A DNA stretch of 64,000 nt from Pseudomonas sp. Os17 (GTDB taxonomy: Bacteria > Pseudomonadota > Gammaproteobacteria > Pseudomonadales > Pseudomonadaceae), in assembly GCF_001547895.1 (NCBI RefSeq), contig NZ_AP014627.1:5583501-5647500 (forward strand), written 5' to 3'. The translations under genes and the position numbers were made by a program. Below, piece by piece: positions 1 through 10,711 of this stretch. The notes beneath the pieces are model-generated. The model was not told the DNA's origin and did not search any database. It worked only from the letters and a program-made list of their open reading frames with translations. The first letter of the stretch is position 1; each line of letters starts with the position of its first letter.

Positions 1-1017
1 TTCGCCGTTCAGACTGGCAATGATTGGCTTGCCGGATGCCAGGTAGGATTGAACCTTGCTGGGGATGGTCTGGGCAAAGATGCTTTCATTATTAAGTGAC
101 ACGAGCAATGCGCTGGACTGTGCAAAAACTGCAGGCATTGCAACGGCCGGGAAGCGCCCAGGAAGTATCAGATTATCCAGTGAATGAACTTGCTTCTGCT
201 CCCTGAGCCACTCCAGCCGGCTGCCACTGCCCACCAGAACCAAGCGAATGTCCGGCTCGTCACGCAGTTTTTTCGCAGCCTCAACTAATGTCTCCAGTGC
301 CTGGGCGGTTCCAAGATTGCCAGCGAACACTACACAGAAATGCGCCTTCAAGACCTGCGATAGCTGCTCGTCAACTTCAACTTCTGCATTAAAAGTCTGG
401 GCATCCACGGAGTTGGGATAGTAGGTAATCTTCTTTCTGGGTGCGTAGCGGGCCACTGAATCGACAAAGGCATGAGACTGGACCAGCAGCCGATCACAAC
501 CTGCGTAAATCCCGCGCACCATCCAGCCAACCATTTTCAATAGATAGGGGCTCTTGACGAATCCGGTGGCAGCAAGACTCTCTGGCCACAGGTCTTGTAT
601 CCACAAGACCAACTGTGCCCTCTTCAGCCACTTGATAGGGATCGCCGGAATGGCCTGGGTGATGGGCGAAGGCGCGAATACCAGAATCGCATCGAACTCA
701 CGTTTGCGTAGCATCCATGGAAAGAAGACAAGTCCGGCAAAAACAAATGACAGGTAGTTAAGAACCATGTTCTTTGCACCACCTTCGCCGCGCGGCCATA
801 ACGGCACCCGCAGTACATCAATAGAATCCAGATAACGCTCGTAGTTACATCCCCATGCACGATATCCCGCAAATATCCGACCATCGGGATAGTTAGGTTT
901 GCCCGTAGCAACTACTACCTCATGCCCCTGAGCAACGAGAGTCCTGGCTATATCGTTGATGATGAAATTTTCAGGACTAAAGTATTGAGAAAAAATTAAT
1001 AACTTCAAAGAGTTCAC
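1..1017 (-). CDS. GT4 glycosyltransferase, WbuB-like (3' end outside window)
   Basis: Likely transfers a sugar onto the lipid-linked O-antigen unit at the cytoplasmic face of the inner membrane. The 339 visible codons start from GTG at 1017, the first start after an in-frame stop. The N-terminal GT-B fold begins VNSLKLLIFSQYFSPENF, followed by FVVFAGNLGTAQ-like second-domain sequence and, near the window edge, IPSKVQSYLASGKPIIA, typical of WbuB/WcaI-type GT4 enzymes. The C-terminus with the E-x7-E motif lies beyond base 1. It runs opposite to the wbp genes, so it belongs to a separate leftward transcript. Acceptor and donor cannot be read from sequence. Confidence 0.85.
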   Translation of the reverse strand, partial: MNSLKLLIFSQYFSPENFIINDIARTLVAQGHEVVVATGKPNYPDGRIFAGYRAWGCNYERYLDSIDVLRVPLWPRGEGGAKNMVLNYLSFVFAGLVFFPWMLRKREFDAILVFAPSPITQAIPAIPIKWLKRAQLVLWIQDLWPESLAATGFVKSPYLLKMVGWMVRGIYAGCDRLLVQSHAFVDSVARYAPRKKITYYPNSVDAQTFNAEVEVDEQLSQVLKAHFCVVFAGNLGTAQALETLVEAAKKLRDEPDIRLVLVGSGSRLEWLREQKQVHSLDNLILPGRFPAVAMPAVFAQSSALLVSLNNESIFAQTIPSKVQSYLASGKPIIASLNGE

Positions 1018-1574
1018 TTTATATTCGGTGAAAACAACACTTCCCGCCCGACCACTTTACTCATTCGTGGGACCTCAGGACGGCGCCTCATATACGCCTA
1101 TTGCCATTCATCGGAAGCAGCAATCATTGACGTGAGCCGGCAGTAACCTGCCGGGAGAACGGGTGCCCGCTTGATGGACGCGATGGGACCACAGCCTCTT
1201 CCATAGCGGCAAGGAGATTTTACTTTTCCTGACTGGCAAGGCTCAGCAGCCAGCTTGGGCGGGGGGCGGGGAAGCTGGCATGGAGTAAATGTGCCCGGCC
1301 TGTCGCCCGAGGCGCCTTGCCAGTGTAGAATCGCCGCCAATTTGGCCGCATACACCATGAGTTCGCCTTCCGATCACGCAGCTGTCGGATGGCAGAACAT
1401 TCTGTTTATTGACGGCTTGACGCGTGGACTCTACGAGTCATTCGCTTGTTGATCGCATCCTACGATAGGTCTGATCCCAAGTGTGTAAGAACCAGAACTA
1501 GTTCCCACGCTCCTGTCGAAAAAGTAACGAAACGCCTGCTGCATGCATCGAACCTGTATTACATCGGAGCTAAA
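1018..1574. other. Non-coding region between divergent O-antigen transcripts
   Basis: No convincing gene is seen here. Short open frames lack a family signature and a ribosome site. The region must hold the promoters of the leftward glycosyltransferase and of wbpA. It contains a perfect hairpin at 1137-1154 (CCGGCAG, loop TAAC, CTGCCGG) and a nested inverted-repeat structure at 1233-1323. About 250 bases separate that structure from wbpA, so a long leader or a separate RNA is possible. Confidence 0.6.
1233..1323. repeat. Nested inverted repeats with G-rich loop
   Basis: A perfect 10-base inverted repeat (CTGGCAAGGC at 1233-1242 and GCCTTGCCAG at 1314-1323) encloses a second perfect 7-base repeat (CCAGCTT at 1250-1256 and AAGCTGG at 1272-1278). 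The inner loop is almost entirely G (1257-1271) and could form a G-quadruplex on the + strand. No U-run follows on either strand, so it is not an ordinary terminator. It could be a structured leader of the wbp operon or a small RNA; function is unknown. Confidence 0.55.
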
Positions 1575-2888
1575 ATGCCTGACCAAAAACAAACTAGCAT
1601 CGCCAAGTTCAAGAGCAAGGAAGCCCTGATTGGCATCGTAGGGCTCGGTTATGTGGGCTTGCCGCTGATGTTACGTTACAACGCTATCGGCTTCCGGGTG
1701 CTGGGTATCGATATCGATGACTCCAAGGTTGCCAAGCTCAACAATGGCACCAGCTATATAGAACACATTGCCAGCGAGCACATCAGCCAGGCTAGGAAAT
1801 CGGGATTTGAGGCAACCACCGACTTTCGCCGTGCCAGTGAGTGTGATGCACTGATCCTTTGCGTACCGACGCCGCTAAACAAGTATCGCGAGCCGGACAT
1901 GAGCTTCGTGATCAACACCACTGACGCACTCAAGCCTTACCTGCGTCCAGGCCAAGTGGTTTCCCTGGAAAGCACCACCTACCCGGGTACAACAGAAGAA
2001 GAACTGCTGCCTCGAGTACAAGAAAACGGCCTGATCGTTGGCGAAAACATCTTCCTGGTGTATTCGCCGGAAAGGGAAGATCCGGGAAACGCCAACTTTG
2101 AAACCCGCACCATTCCCAAGGTAATCGGTGGTCACACCCCCGGCTGCCTGGACGTTGGTATCGCGCTGTACGAGCAGGCCATCGACCAGGTAGTGCCTGT
2201 CAGTTCAACCAAAGCCGCGGAAATGACCAAACTGCTGGAAAATATCCACCGCGCTGTCAACATCGGTCTGGTCAACGAAATGAAAGTCGTTGCCGACCGC
2301 ATGGGCATCGACATCTTCGAAGTCGTCGATGCCGCTGCAACCAAACCTTTCGGCTTCACGGCCTATTACCCTGGCCCTGGACTGGGTGGCCACTGCATTC
2401 CCATCGACCCCTTCTATCTGACCTGGAAGGCTCGCGAATACGGTTTGCACACACGGTTCATCGAGCTCTCCGGCGAAGTCAACAAGGCAATGCCCGAGTA
2501 CGTCCTGAACAAACTGATGGACGGTCTGAACAACAGTGGCAAGGCGCTGAAAGGCTGCAAGGTCCTAGTCCTGGGCATTGCCTACAAGAAGAACGTGGAT
2601 GACATGCGTGAGTCTCCATCCGTGGAGATCATGGAACTCATAGAAGCCAAGGGCGGTATCGTGGCCTACAGCGACCCCCATGTTCCGGTATTCCCGAAAA
2701 TGCGCGAGCATCACTTTGAACTGGATAGCGAGCCGTTGACCGCAGAAAATCTGGCCGCATTCGACGCAGTGGTACTGGCTACAGATCATGATAAGTTCGA
2801 TTACGAACTGATCCAGAATCACGCTCGACTGATCATCGACAGCCGCGGCAAGTACCGCGCTGTTGCGAGCAACGTCATCAAAGCCTGA
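1575..2888 (+). CDS. wbpA: UDP-N-acetyl-D-glucosamine 6-dehydrogenase
   Basis: Oxidises UDP-GlcNAc to UDP-GlcNAc uronate with two NAD+, the first step toward the diacetamido uronic acids of Pseudomonas O-antigens. The 437-residue protein has the Rossmann motif GLGYVGLP near residue 24 and the catalytic thiohemiacetal cysteine in GGHCIPIDP (Cys274), followed by the C-terminal UDP-binding domain. I chose ATG 1575, giving MPDQKQ, because it follows CGGAGC at a sensible distance and places the NAD motif where the family has it; an in-frame extension back to 1446 has no homologous character. It leads wbpB-wbpD-wbpE. Confidence 0.93.
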   Translation: MPDQKQTSIAKFKSKEALIGIVGLGYVGLPLMLRYNAIGFRVLGIDIDDSKVAKLNNGTSYIEHIASEHISQARKSGFEATTDFRRASECDALILCVPTPLNKYREPDMSFVINTTDALKPYLRPGQVVSLESTTYPGTTEEELLPRVQENGLIVGENIFLVYSPEREDPGNANFETRTIPKVIGGHTPGCLDVGIALYEQAIDQVVPVSSTKAAEMTKLLENIHRAVNIGLVNEMKVVADRMGIDIFEVVDAAATKPFGFTAYYPGPGLGGHCIPIDPFYLTWKAREYGLHTRFIELSGEVNKAMPEYVLNKLMDGLNNSGKALKGCKVLVLGIAYKKNVDDMRESPSVEIMELIEAKGGIVAYSDPHVPVFPKMREHHFELDSEPLTAENLAAFDAVVLATDHDKFDYELIQNHARLIIDSRGKYRAVASNVIKA

Positions 2889-2977
2889 TCGAACCACAAC
2901 ACATCGCAGCAAGTTGCATGAGACAGAGGCCACCGCCATACGGCCTCTGTTTCACGCCTCCTGCCACAGGCAGTTGA

Positions 2978-3946
<969 letters not shown>

Positions 3947-3950
3947 CAAT

Positions 3951-4535
3951 ATGAGCCATTACCAGCACCCAAGCGCTATCGTCGATGATGGCGCCCAGAT
4001 CGGCGAAGGTTCACGGGTCTGGCATTTCGTGCATGTATGCCCAGGCGCACAGATCGGCAAAGGAGTCTCCCTTGGCCAGAACGTCTTCGTCGGCAACAAA
4101 GTGGTCATCGGTGATCATTGCAAGATCCAGAACAATGTCTCGGTATATGACAACGTTACCCTGGAAGAAGGCGTGTTCTGCGGTCCAAGCATGGTCTTTA
4201 CCAACGTATACAACCCACGCTCATTGATCGAGCGCAAAGACCAATACCGCGACACCCTGGTGAAAAAGGGTGCCACGTTGGGCGCAAACTGCACCATCGT
4301 CTGCGGGGTCACCATTGGCAAATACGCCTTCGTCGGCGCAGGTGCGGTCATCAACAAGGATGTACCGGCTTACGCACTGATGGTTGGGGTGCCCGCACGA
4401 CAGCTAGGCTGGATGAGCGAGTTTGGTGAACGCCTCGAACTGCCGGTCGAGGGAGAAGCCGAATGCCTCTGCCCACATACCGGCGCCCGCTATGTCTTGC
4501 GTGGCAACAACCTGAGCAAAATGGACGCACAGTAA
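3951..4535 (+). CDS. wbpD: UDP-2-acetamido-3-amino uronate N-acetyltransferase
   Basis: Left-handed beta-helix acetyltransferase that acetylates the 3-amino group installed by WbpE, giving UDP-GlcNAc(3NAc)A. The 194 residues show hexapeptide repeats from residue 10 on ([14 protein letters not shown] turns, [34 protein letters not shown]) and the [13 protein letters not shown] segment near residue 150 typical of WbpD/WlbB. It sits between wbpB and wbpE, with wbpE beginning at the base after its stop codon. Family and context agree strongly. Confidence 0.93.
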   Translation: MSHYQHPSAIVDDGAQIGEGSRVWHFVHVCPGAQIGKGVSLGQNVFVGNKVVIGDHCKIQNNVSVYDNVTLEEGVFCGPSMVFTNVYNPRSLIERKDQYRDTLVKKGATLGANCTIVCGVTIGKYAFVGAGAVINKDVPAYALMVGVPARQLGWMSEFGERLELPVEGEAECLCPHTGARYVLRGNNLSKMDAQ

Positions 4536-5648
4536 ATGATCGAATTCATCGACCTGAAGACCCAACAAGCCCGTCTCAAGGACAAGATTGACGCGGGTAT
4601 CGCTCGCGTTCTATCCCACGGCCAATACATCCTCGGCCCTGAAGTAGCTGAATTGGAGGAGCGTCTGGCCACGTACGCAGGAGCAAAGTACTGCATCAGT
4701 TGCGCCAACGGCACCGATGCCCTGCAAATCGCGCTCATGGCCCTGGGCATAGGTCCAGGTGATGAAGTCATCACTCCTGGCTTCACCTATATAGCAACAG
4801 CGGAAACAGTCGCCTTGCTGGGTGCCAAGCCGATTTATGTGGATATCGACCCGCAAACCTACAACCTGGACCCAACCCTGCTGGAAGCAGCTATTACTTC
4901 CCGCACCAAAGCAATTATTCCAGTATCCCTGTACGGGCAGTGCGCCGACTTTGATGCAATCAACGCCATCGCTGGCAAGTACTCTCTGCCAGTGATAGAA
5001 GATGCCGCACAGAGCTTCGGAGCCCGCTACAAGAGTAAGGCCTCCTGCAACCTGAGCACCATTGCCTGCGCCAGCTTCTTCCCCAGCAAACCCCTAGGTT
5101 GCTACGGCGATGGAGGTGCGATCTTCACCAATGATGAAGAGTTGGCCAAAGTGATTAGGCAGATAGCTCGTCACGGACAGGATCGTCGCTACCACCATGT
5201 ACGTGTCGGTGTGAACAGCCGACTCGATACCCTACAAGCAGCTATTCTCCTACCAAAATTAGATATTCTTGAAGAAGAGATCCAACTACGCCAAAACGTT
5301 GCCAGTAATTACTGCCGACTATTAGAGCAAGCAAAAATCACTCCCCCATTTATTGAGCACTATAACACCAGCGCTTGGGCTCAATTCACAATTCAAGTTG
5401 AAGATCGAGAGAGCCTGCAAAAACACCTTAAAAAACTTGGAATTCCTACTGCTGTGCACTACCCCATTCCTCTCAATCTCCAACCTGCGGTTAAAGACGA
5501 ACTAGCACAAGTTCCGGTCGGTGATGCAGTCGCAACACGAGTTATGAGCTTACCAATGCATCCTTATCTCTCTCCTACAGATCAAGCCTCCATAATTTCA
5601 GCAATAGAATTTTTTCATACAGAAAAATTAAATAAGTACTCCGCATGA
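4536..5648 (+). CDS. wbpE: UDP-3-keto sugar aminotransferase (DegT/DnrJ/EryC1)
   Basis: PLP enzyme using glutamate to aminate C3 of the keto-sugar made by WbpB. The 370 residues show the aspartate segment VIEDAAQSFGA and the Schiff-base lysine in FFPSKPLGCYGDGGA (about residue 185), as in WbpE/WlbC. Its first ~235 codons have the base use of the upstream wbp genes, whereas from about 5240 onward the gene becomes AT-rich like the genes that follow; this suggests a recombination joint inside the gene. The stop overlaps the start of the flippase gene (ATGA). Confidence 0.92.
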   Translation: MIEFIDLKTQQARLKDKIDAGIARVLSHGQYILGPEVAELEERLATYAGAKYCISCANGTDALQIALMALGIGPGDEVITPGFTYIATAETVALLGAKPIYVDIDPQTYNLDPTLLEAAITSRTKAIIPVSLYGQCADFDAINAIAGKYSLPVIEDAAQSFGARYKSKASCNLSTIACASFFPSKPLGCYGDGGAIFTNDEELAKVIRQIARHGQDRRYHHVRVGVNSRLDTLQAAILLPKLDILEEEIQLRQNVASNYCRLLEQAKITPPFIEHYNTSAWAQFTIQVEDRESLQKHLKKLGIPTAVHYPIPLNLQPAVKDELAQVPVGDAVATRVMSLPMHPYLSPTDQASIISAIEFFHTEKLNKYSA

Positions 5649-6898
5649 AACTTATATGGGCCCGCGTAGAAAAATTGCGGAATAGTACCTACGCCAAAAA
5701 TGCCATTTTATTAGCGCTAGGCACCTCTAGCGCACAAATTATCTCAATGGCAACTATGCCTATCTTATCTAGGCTTTACAGCCCTGAGGTGTTTGGCAGC
5801 CTTGCATTTTTTATGGCTGTGTTTGGTATAACTTCTGTATTCTCCACATTGAGATATGAAACAACCATCTTACTTCCGAAAAATGATAACGATGCAAAAA
5901 CTCTAGTAGCGGTAGCAAGCATTGCAACCCTAACAACAACAACACTAATACTAATTATTCTATCGCTAATAAATTCAATTGTAAAACTCAGACTAGAAAT
6001 ATCATTCCCCCTCATATTAACAGCCGTTATTTTCGGTGGTTTTTCTGGACTTATATCCGTCGGTAATACTTGGCTTAACAGACTACAAAGATACAACAAA
6101 CTCACTCTCCAGAGACTAGCGCAGAGCGTGACCGCTGCTGCGATAGGAGTAATTTTTGGATACTATGGTAGTGAGTGGGGGTTACTGATCGCCCAATGCA
6201 CAGTCATCATCCTAACTTGTGCTTTCTTTTCACGTTTTCTTTTAAGGTCTCTATCACTTCAGACACCGAAACTGCTTGCAACTGCTGCAAAAACGCATCT
6301 AAACACTCCAAAATTTTTACTACCGACTTCACTCTTAGATGTTGTGACGATGCACCTCCCCATAGTAATCCTCATTACTTACTACGGTTCAGAGGTAACA
6401 GGACAATTTTCCATGGCTTGGAAAATGGCAGCACTACCAATTTCTTTGGTTGGCGCAGCAGTTGGTCAAGTTTTCTTCCAACGCTACGCAAGTGTCTGGC
6501 CTGACCGCTCATCAGCAGCAATAGTACTGTATCAAACTTGGGGAGGACTAACTTTAGTTGGTTTGATACCAACAGTCCTCTTGCTATTTTGGGGGCAAGA
6601 TATTTTCGCTATCGTTTTAGGTGAAAACTGGTCAGAAGCGGGCCACATGGCTACTTACTTGGCCCCTATGTTACTTGCCATGCTAATTTCTTCACCAACC
6701 TCTTCCGCTCTAATTGTGATGGGCCTACAGCGCTATAGTCTTTACTTTGGCATAGCCGTTTTCTTATACAGGCCTTTATGCCTTTATTTAGGCTGGATAT
6801 TAAATGACATCTATAAAGGACTTGCATTGCTAACAACACTTGAAATACTACAAATATCTATATATCAATATATTATTTTCAGGCACTTAAGATCATGA
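5645..6898 (+). CDS. wzx: O-antigen flippase, Wzx-like
   Basis: Polytopic inner-membrane protein expected to flip the undecaprenyl-linked O-unit to the periplasm. The 417 residues consist largely of hydrophobic helices, with a start typical of the polysaccharide transporter family (NAILLALGTSSAQIISMATM, then PILSRLYSPEVFG near residue 45). It overlaps wbpE by 4 bases and the following methyltransferase by 4 bases, so translation is probably coupled. Base composition is markedly AT-rich. No O-antigen polymerase (Wzy) candidate is visible in the window, so it presumably lies to the left or elsewhere. Confidence 0.85.
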   Translation: MKLIWARVEKLRNSTYAKNAILLALGTSSAQIISMATMPILSRLYSPEVFGSLAFFMAVFGITSVFSTLRYETTILLPKNDNDAKTLVAVASIATLTTTTLILIILSLINSIVKLRLEISFPLILTAVIFGGFSGLISVGNTWLNRLQRYNKLTLQRLAQSVTAAAIGVIFGYYGSEWGLLIAQCTVIILTCAFFSRFLLRSLSLQTPKLLATAAKTHLNTPKFLLPTSLLDVVTMHLPIVILITYYGSEVTGQFSMAWKMAALPISLVGAAVGQVFFQRYASVWPDRSSAAIVLYQTWGGLTLVGLIPTVLLLFWGQDIFAIVLGENWSEAGHMATYLAPMLLAMLISSPTSSALIVMGLQRYSLYFGIAVFLYRPLCLYLGWILNDIYKGLALLTTLEILQISIYQYIIFRHLRS

Positions 6899-7623
6899 AA
6901 CGTTGGTTTTTTTCGGCAAAACAAAAAACCCCAACTTACTATAAAGAGCTTTTGATTAAGGCAGATTTAGGCCTGCACGATCAGATTGCAGATACACTTT
7001 GCAGTGAAGTCAAAAAAAATGGTGAAATTCTAGACTTTGGCGCGGGCGAAGGAGCGCTCTCTGCACGACTTTCAGATCTGGGGTACAAAGTTACCGCAGT
7101 TGATATGGACTCCGAAAACTTCAAATGCAAAGAAGTAAATTTTTTCAAGTTGAATTTTGACTCTCCCGTTGAAATTGAACGTTTCGTAACCGCCAACGAG
7201 GGTAAATTTGATGCGGTACTCGGCGTGGAGGTTATCGAACACGTCCAGGATCAGTGGCTATATACTCGAAACTTAATGCGAATGCTCAAACCGGGGGGAG
7301 TTGTCCTGATCACCACACCCAATACTGAATCGTGGATGTCACGACTGCAATTTTTTAGAACTGGTCGCTTTCATCAATTTTCCGATGCCGACCTGTCCTA
7401 TGGACATATAAACCCAATAACCCCGTGGGAGCTAAAGTTAGTAATGACCGGCGCTAACGCCAAGGATATAAAGATGGCTCCTGGTGGAACCTTACCGGCT
7501 ATATATTGGGAAGGGCTCAACAGAATAACACTCTTAAATATCCTTGTTCTATTTTTACGCCCTTTTATGCGCGGGCAACTCGACGGCTGGTGCATTATTG
7601 CTACCGGACGAAAAGACGAATGA
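6895..7623 (+). CDS. Class I SAM-dependent methyltransferase
   Basis: Probably methylates a sugar of the O-unit or the chain end. The 242 residues contain motif I ILDFGAGEGALSARL (about residues 43-57), the acidic motif II VTAVDMD, and VLGVEVIEHV followed by LKPGGVVLITTPN, all diagnostic of the UbiG-like methyltransferase fold. It overlaps the flippase by 4 bases and the next glycosyltransferase start by 4 bases (ATGA). The AT-rich composition matches the cassette. Substrate is not predictable from sequence. Confidence 0.85.
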   Translation: MKRWFFSAKQKTPTYYKELLIKADLGLHDQIADTLCSEVKKNGEILDFGAGEGALSARLSDLGYKVTAVDMDSENFKCKEVNFFKLNFDSPVEIERFVTANEGKFDAVLGVEVIEHVQDQWLYTRNLMRMLKPGGVVLITTPNTESWMSRLQFFRTGRFHQFSDADLSYGHINPITPWELKLVMTGANAKDIKMAPGGTLPAIYWEGLNRITLLNILVLFLRPFMRGQLDGWCIIATGRKDE

Positions 7624-8813
7624 AAATTTTTGTAGTCCCCTCTTGGTACCCGAATAAAGTATCAGCACACGCTGGTGTTTTTATTCGCGAGCAGGCTGAG
7701 GCTATTGCTTTTTGTCGTCCGGGCACCCAGATAATTGTCAGTACTTGGGGCCATGACTTCAGCTTAATATCATTCCGCTCTCCAAAAAAATTTATAAAAA
7801 CGCTCTTCTGGTGGTTATTCTCAAAGAGAAATTCTTACACATTAAAGTCAGGTGTTATTGAGATATTCAACCCCATGCTCTACTGGTCAGAGAGACTTCC
7901 ATTCAGCGGCATTGAAAGAATCGTAAGTATTAATAGAAAAAACATGCTTTCAGTGTTCAAAAAATATGGAAAGCCCGACATTATTCATGCACACGCTTGT
8001 TACCCAGGAGGATATATTGCCTCAATTTTATCAAAAGAGTTTGGAATTCCATATGTTCTAACAGAGCATATGAGCCCCTTTCCATTTTCCTTTCTAATTG
8101 AAAAAGGAAAAATAAACCCTAAGGTAAACCTCGCATATAAAAAAGCCGCTAAGACAATAGCAGTTAGCTCTTCATTGGCTAAAAAAATTAATGCGCTCGA
8201 TCTCTCATCACCAGTGGTAGTACCAAACCTAGTGAATGAAGATCTTTTCTACCCAGCCTTGTACCAGTCAAAAAAATTTATATTTTTTAGCTTAGCCGTT
8301 ATATCCCATCAAAAGGGTATAGACCATTTACTGCATGCTATTTCTTTATGGGCGCCTGACTCGCAGAAATTTGAGTTTCGAATTGGAGGAGATGGCCCCC
8401 TCTTGAATGAGTATATTCAGCTTGCAGAAAAGCTTGGAATATCCGATAGAGTTCGTTGGCTAGGGCGCACATCCAGAGCCTCTGCTGTTAAGCAGTTTCA
8501 GGAGTCGAACGTCTTCATTTTACCTTCCCGACATGAAACCTTTGGGGTAGTTTATGCTGAAGCGCTAGCTTGTGGTAAGCCAGTTATAGCAACACGCTGC
8601 GGTGGCCCGGAAGATATCGTTAATGAAAATAATGGCATGCTTGTACAAGTTGGAAACATCTCCGAACTTGCTGGAGCAATGCGTTACATCTCTGAGCATA
8701 TAGATGAGTTCAATACGCAAGTCATTCGAGACGACTTTATACAACGTTTTTCTAGAAAAGCTGTAGTCGATAAAATTTTTAATATATATGAAGAAATAAT
8801 TCAGGGTGAGTAA
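7620..8813 (+). CDS. GT4 family glycosyltransferase
   Basis: Retaining GT-B enzyme likely building the O-unit. The 397 residues start at ATG 7620, which overlaps the methyltransferase stop; the open frame extends further upstream only inside that gene. The N-domain begins MKIFVVPSWYPNKVSAHAGVF, and the C-domain carries GGDGPL and HETFGVVYAEALACGKPVIA (about residues 304-323), the E-x7-E nucleotide-sugar site of GT4 enzymes. It is followed after 3 bases by the amidotransferase gene. Confidence 0.88.
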   Translation: MKIFVVPSWYPNKVSAHAGVFIREQAEAIAFCRPGTQIIVSTWGHDFSLISFRSPKKFIKTLFWWLFSKRNSYTLKSGVIEIFNPMLYWSERLPFSGIERIVSINRKNMLSVFKKYGKPDIIHAHACYPGGYIASILSKEFGIPYVLTEHMSPFPFSFLIEKGKINPKVNLAYKKAAKTIAVSSSLAKKINALDLSSPVVVPNLVNEDLFYPALYQSKKFIFFSLAVISHQKGIDHLLHAISLWAPDSQKFEFRIGGDGPLLNEYIQLAEKLGISDRVRWLGRTSRASAVKQFQESNVFILPSRHETFGVVYAEALACGKPVIATRCGGPEDIVNENNGMLVQVGNISELAGAMRYISEHIDEFNTQVIRDDFIQRFSRKAVVDKIFNIYEEIIQGE

Positions 8814-8816
8814 ATT

Positions 8817-10706
8817 ATGTGTGGCATCGTCGGAGGAGTTTACTCAGGTTCTGATAACTCAAGACAACGTCTTTTCCAAGCCTCTCTGCAAGCGCTATCT
8901 AAGCGCGGCCCTAACGACCAAGGATATGAAAGCTTTCATCGTCCAAACGGCGCAGAACTATGGCTTGGCCATACTCGGCTTTCTATATTAGATACCTCGA
9001 ATGCTGGTCATCAACCTATGCATTCGCTTGATCATAACTTCACCATTGTATTCAACGGTGAAATCTATAATTTCAAAGAACTAAGATCTGAGTTATGCAA
9101 ATTTGGACTATCCTTTCATTCAGAGTCCGATACTGAAGTATTAGTTGCAGCATGGCAGCGTTGGGGAGAGGCATGTCTACCTCTCCTGAAAGGGATGTTT
9201 TCTCTAGCAATATACGACCATCAAGCTGGAGTCTTAACATGCGCTAGAGATCCATTCGGTATAAAGCCATTTTATTACACAGAAGAAAACTGCAACTTTA
9301 TTTTTGCATCCGAACTCCCAGCGATCAAAGAACTTAAAAAAGAAAAAATAAAACTAAATATTCAGCGAGCCTACGACTATCTAGTACACGGAGACTACGA
9401 TAGTAAAAGCTCTACCTTCATTGATGGTATTTATCAGTTAATGCCCGGAAGCCTGATGACGGTCGATATAACTACTGGCGCTATATCAGAACCTCGTCGA
9501 TGGTGGACGCCTAAAGTTGAGCAGACATCTACGCTAAGTTTCACTAGCGCCGCTGACGAGTTGCGTGAACGCTTTTTGGAGAACATAAAACTACATCTAC
9601 GAAGCGATGTGCCTCTGGGTGCGGCTCTTTCGGGTGGACTTGACTCTTCAGCAGTTGTTTGCGCGATACGGAAACTGGAACCAAATTCCGATATCAGCAC
9701 ATTTAGCTTCATTGCCAAAGATAGTGCTATTTCAGAAGAGTCATGGGTCGATATGATCAATGACTATGTCGGAGCCAAAGCACACAAGGTCTTGGTTCAA
9801 CCAGATGAACTGGCCGATGATCTCGACGACATGATTCGTGCTCAAGGTGAACCATTTGGGAGTACCAGTATCTATGCACAATATAGGGTATTTAAACTTG
9901 CTAAAGACAGTGGAATAACTGTGACCCTTGACGGTCAAGGAGCAGATGAATTACTTGCTGGTTACCACGGATATCCGGGTAAACGTATAAAGAGCATGCT
10001 TGAGCAGCGTAAATACTTAGATGCACTCAACTTTTCTCGTGAATGGTCAAAATGGCCAGATCGAAACTGGAAACACTGCTTAAAAACAGTAGTCGCTGAA
10101 TGTGTCGACGGCCAATTGTACGATCTACTCCGCCGTGGAAATGGTATGCGCACTAAGCCAACATGGATAGATACGGATATCTTGCGTGAGGCCGGAATCA
10201 CCATTGGATATCCACGGCAAATTTCACCTTATGATATAAAAGGGCGCAAGCTTGCTTCTGAACTGGCATTCTCTCTAAGCCACCGTGGACTTCAGTCACT
10301 ACTAAGACATGGTGACCGCAACTCAATGCGTTTTTCCATAGAAAGTCGAGTACCATTTCTCACCGGTGACATGGCAGATTTTCTTCTTTCGCTCCCAGAA
10401 AACTACCTGATTTCTCAACAAGGAGAAACTAAATCAGTATTCCGAGCAGCAATGCGAGGTATCGTGCCCGATGCCATTCTTGATCGCAGAGATAAGATAG
10501 GCTTCTCTACACCAGAACAAGTATGGTTGACCCATTTGGCCGATCAGATACGGGAATGGCTAAAAATTGACCTTGGGCTTCCGTTCCTTGATCAATCTGC
10601 CATATTAAAAGAGTTTGATAAAATAATTTCAGGGAAAGCAGCTTTTAGCTGGCAAGTATGGCGCTGGATTAATTTTATTCGCTGGCACCAACATTTTTTC
10701 GGGTGA
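8817..10706 (+). CDS. Glutamine-dependent amidotransferase, asparagine synthase family
   Basis: The 629 residues comprise an N-terminal Ntn glutaminase domain and a C-terminal ATP-pyrophosphatase synthetase domain. MCGIVGG supplies the nucleophile Cys2, which fixes the start, and SGGLDSSA at residues 272-279 is the ATP site. In O-antigen loci such proteins (WbpS in P. aeruginosa O6) amidate uronic acids, so here it probably converts a uronate such as the WbpABDE product to a uronamide; that is inference. A housekeeping asparagine synthetase is the alternative but does not fit the context. It sits between two glycosyltransferases. Confidence 0.88.
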   Translation: MCGIVGGVYSGSDNSRQRLFQASLQALSKRGPNDQGYESFHRPNGAELWLGHTRLSILDTSNAGHQPMHSLDHNFTIVFNGEIYNFKELRSELCKFGLSFHSESDTEVLVAAWQRWGEACLPLLKGMFSLAIYDHQAGVLTCARDPFGIKPFYYTEENCNFIFASELPAIKELKKEKIKLNIQRAYDYLVHGDYDSKSSTFIDGIYQLMPGSLMTVDITTGAISEPRRWWTPKVEQTSTLSFTSAADELRERFLENIKLHLRSDVPLGAALSGGLDSSAVVCAIRKLEPNSDISTFSFIAKDSAISEESWVDMINDYVGAKAHKVLVQPDELADDLDDMIRAQGEPFGSTSIYAQYRVFKLAKDSGITVTLDGQGADELLAGYHGYPGKRIKSMLEQRKYLDALNFSREWSKWPDRNWKHCLKTVVAECVDGQLYDLLRRGNGMRTKPTWIDTDILREAGITIGYPRQISPYDIKGRKLASELAFSLSHRGLQSLLRHGDRNSMRFSIESRVPFLTGDMADFLLSLPENYLISQQGETKSVFRAAMRGIVPDAILDRRDKIGFSTPEQVWLTHLADQIREWLKIDLGLPFLDQSAILKEFDKIISGKAAFSWQVWRWINFIRWHQHFFG

Positions 10707-10711
10707 AAATC

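Noticed and set aside
1255..1452. Open frame of 65 codons before wbpA
   Set aside because: It has no recognisable homology and starts inside the nested inverted repeat.
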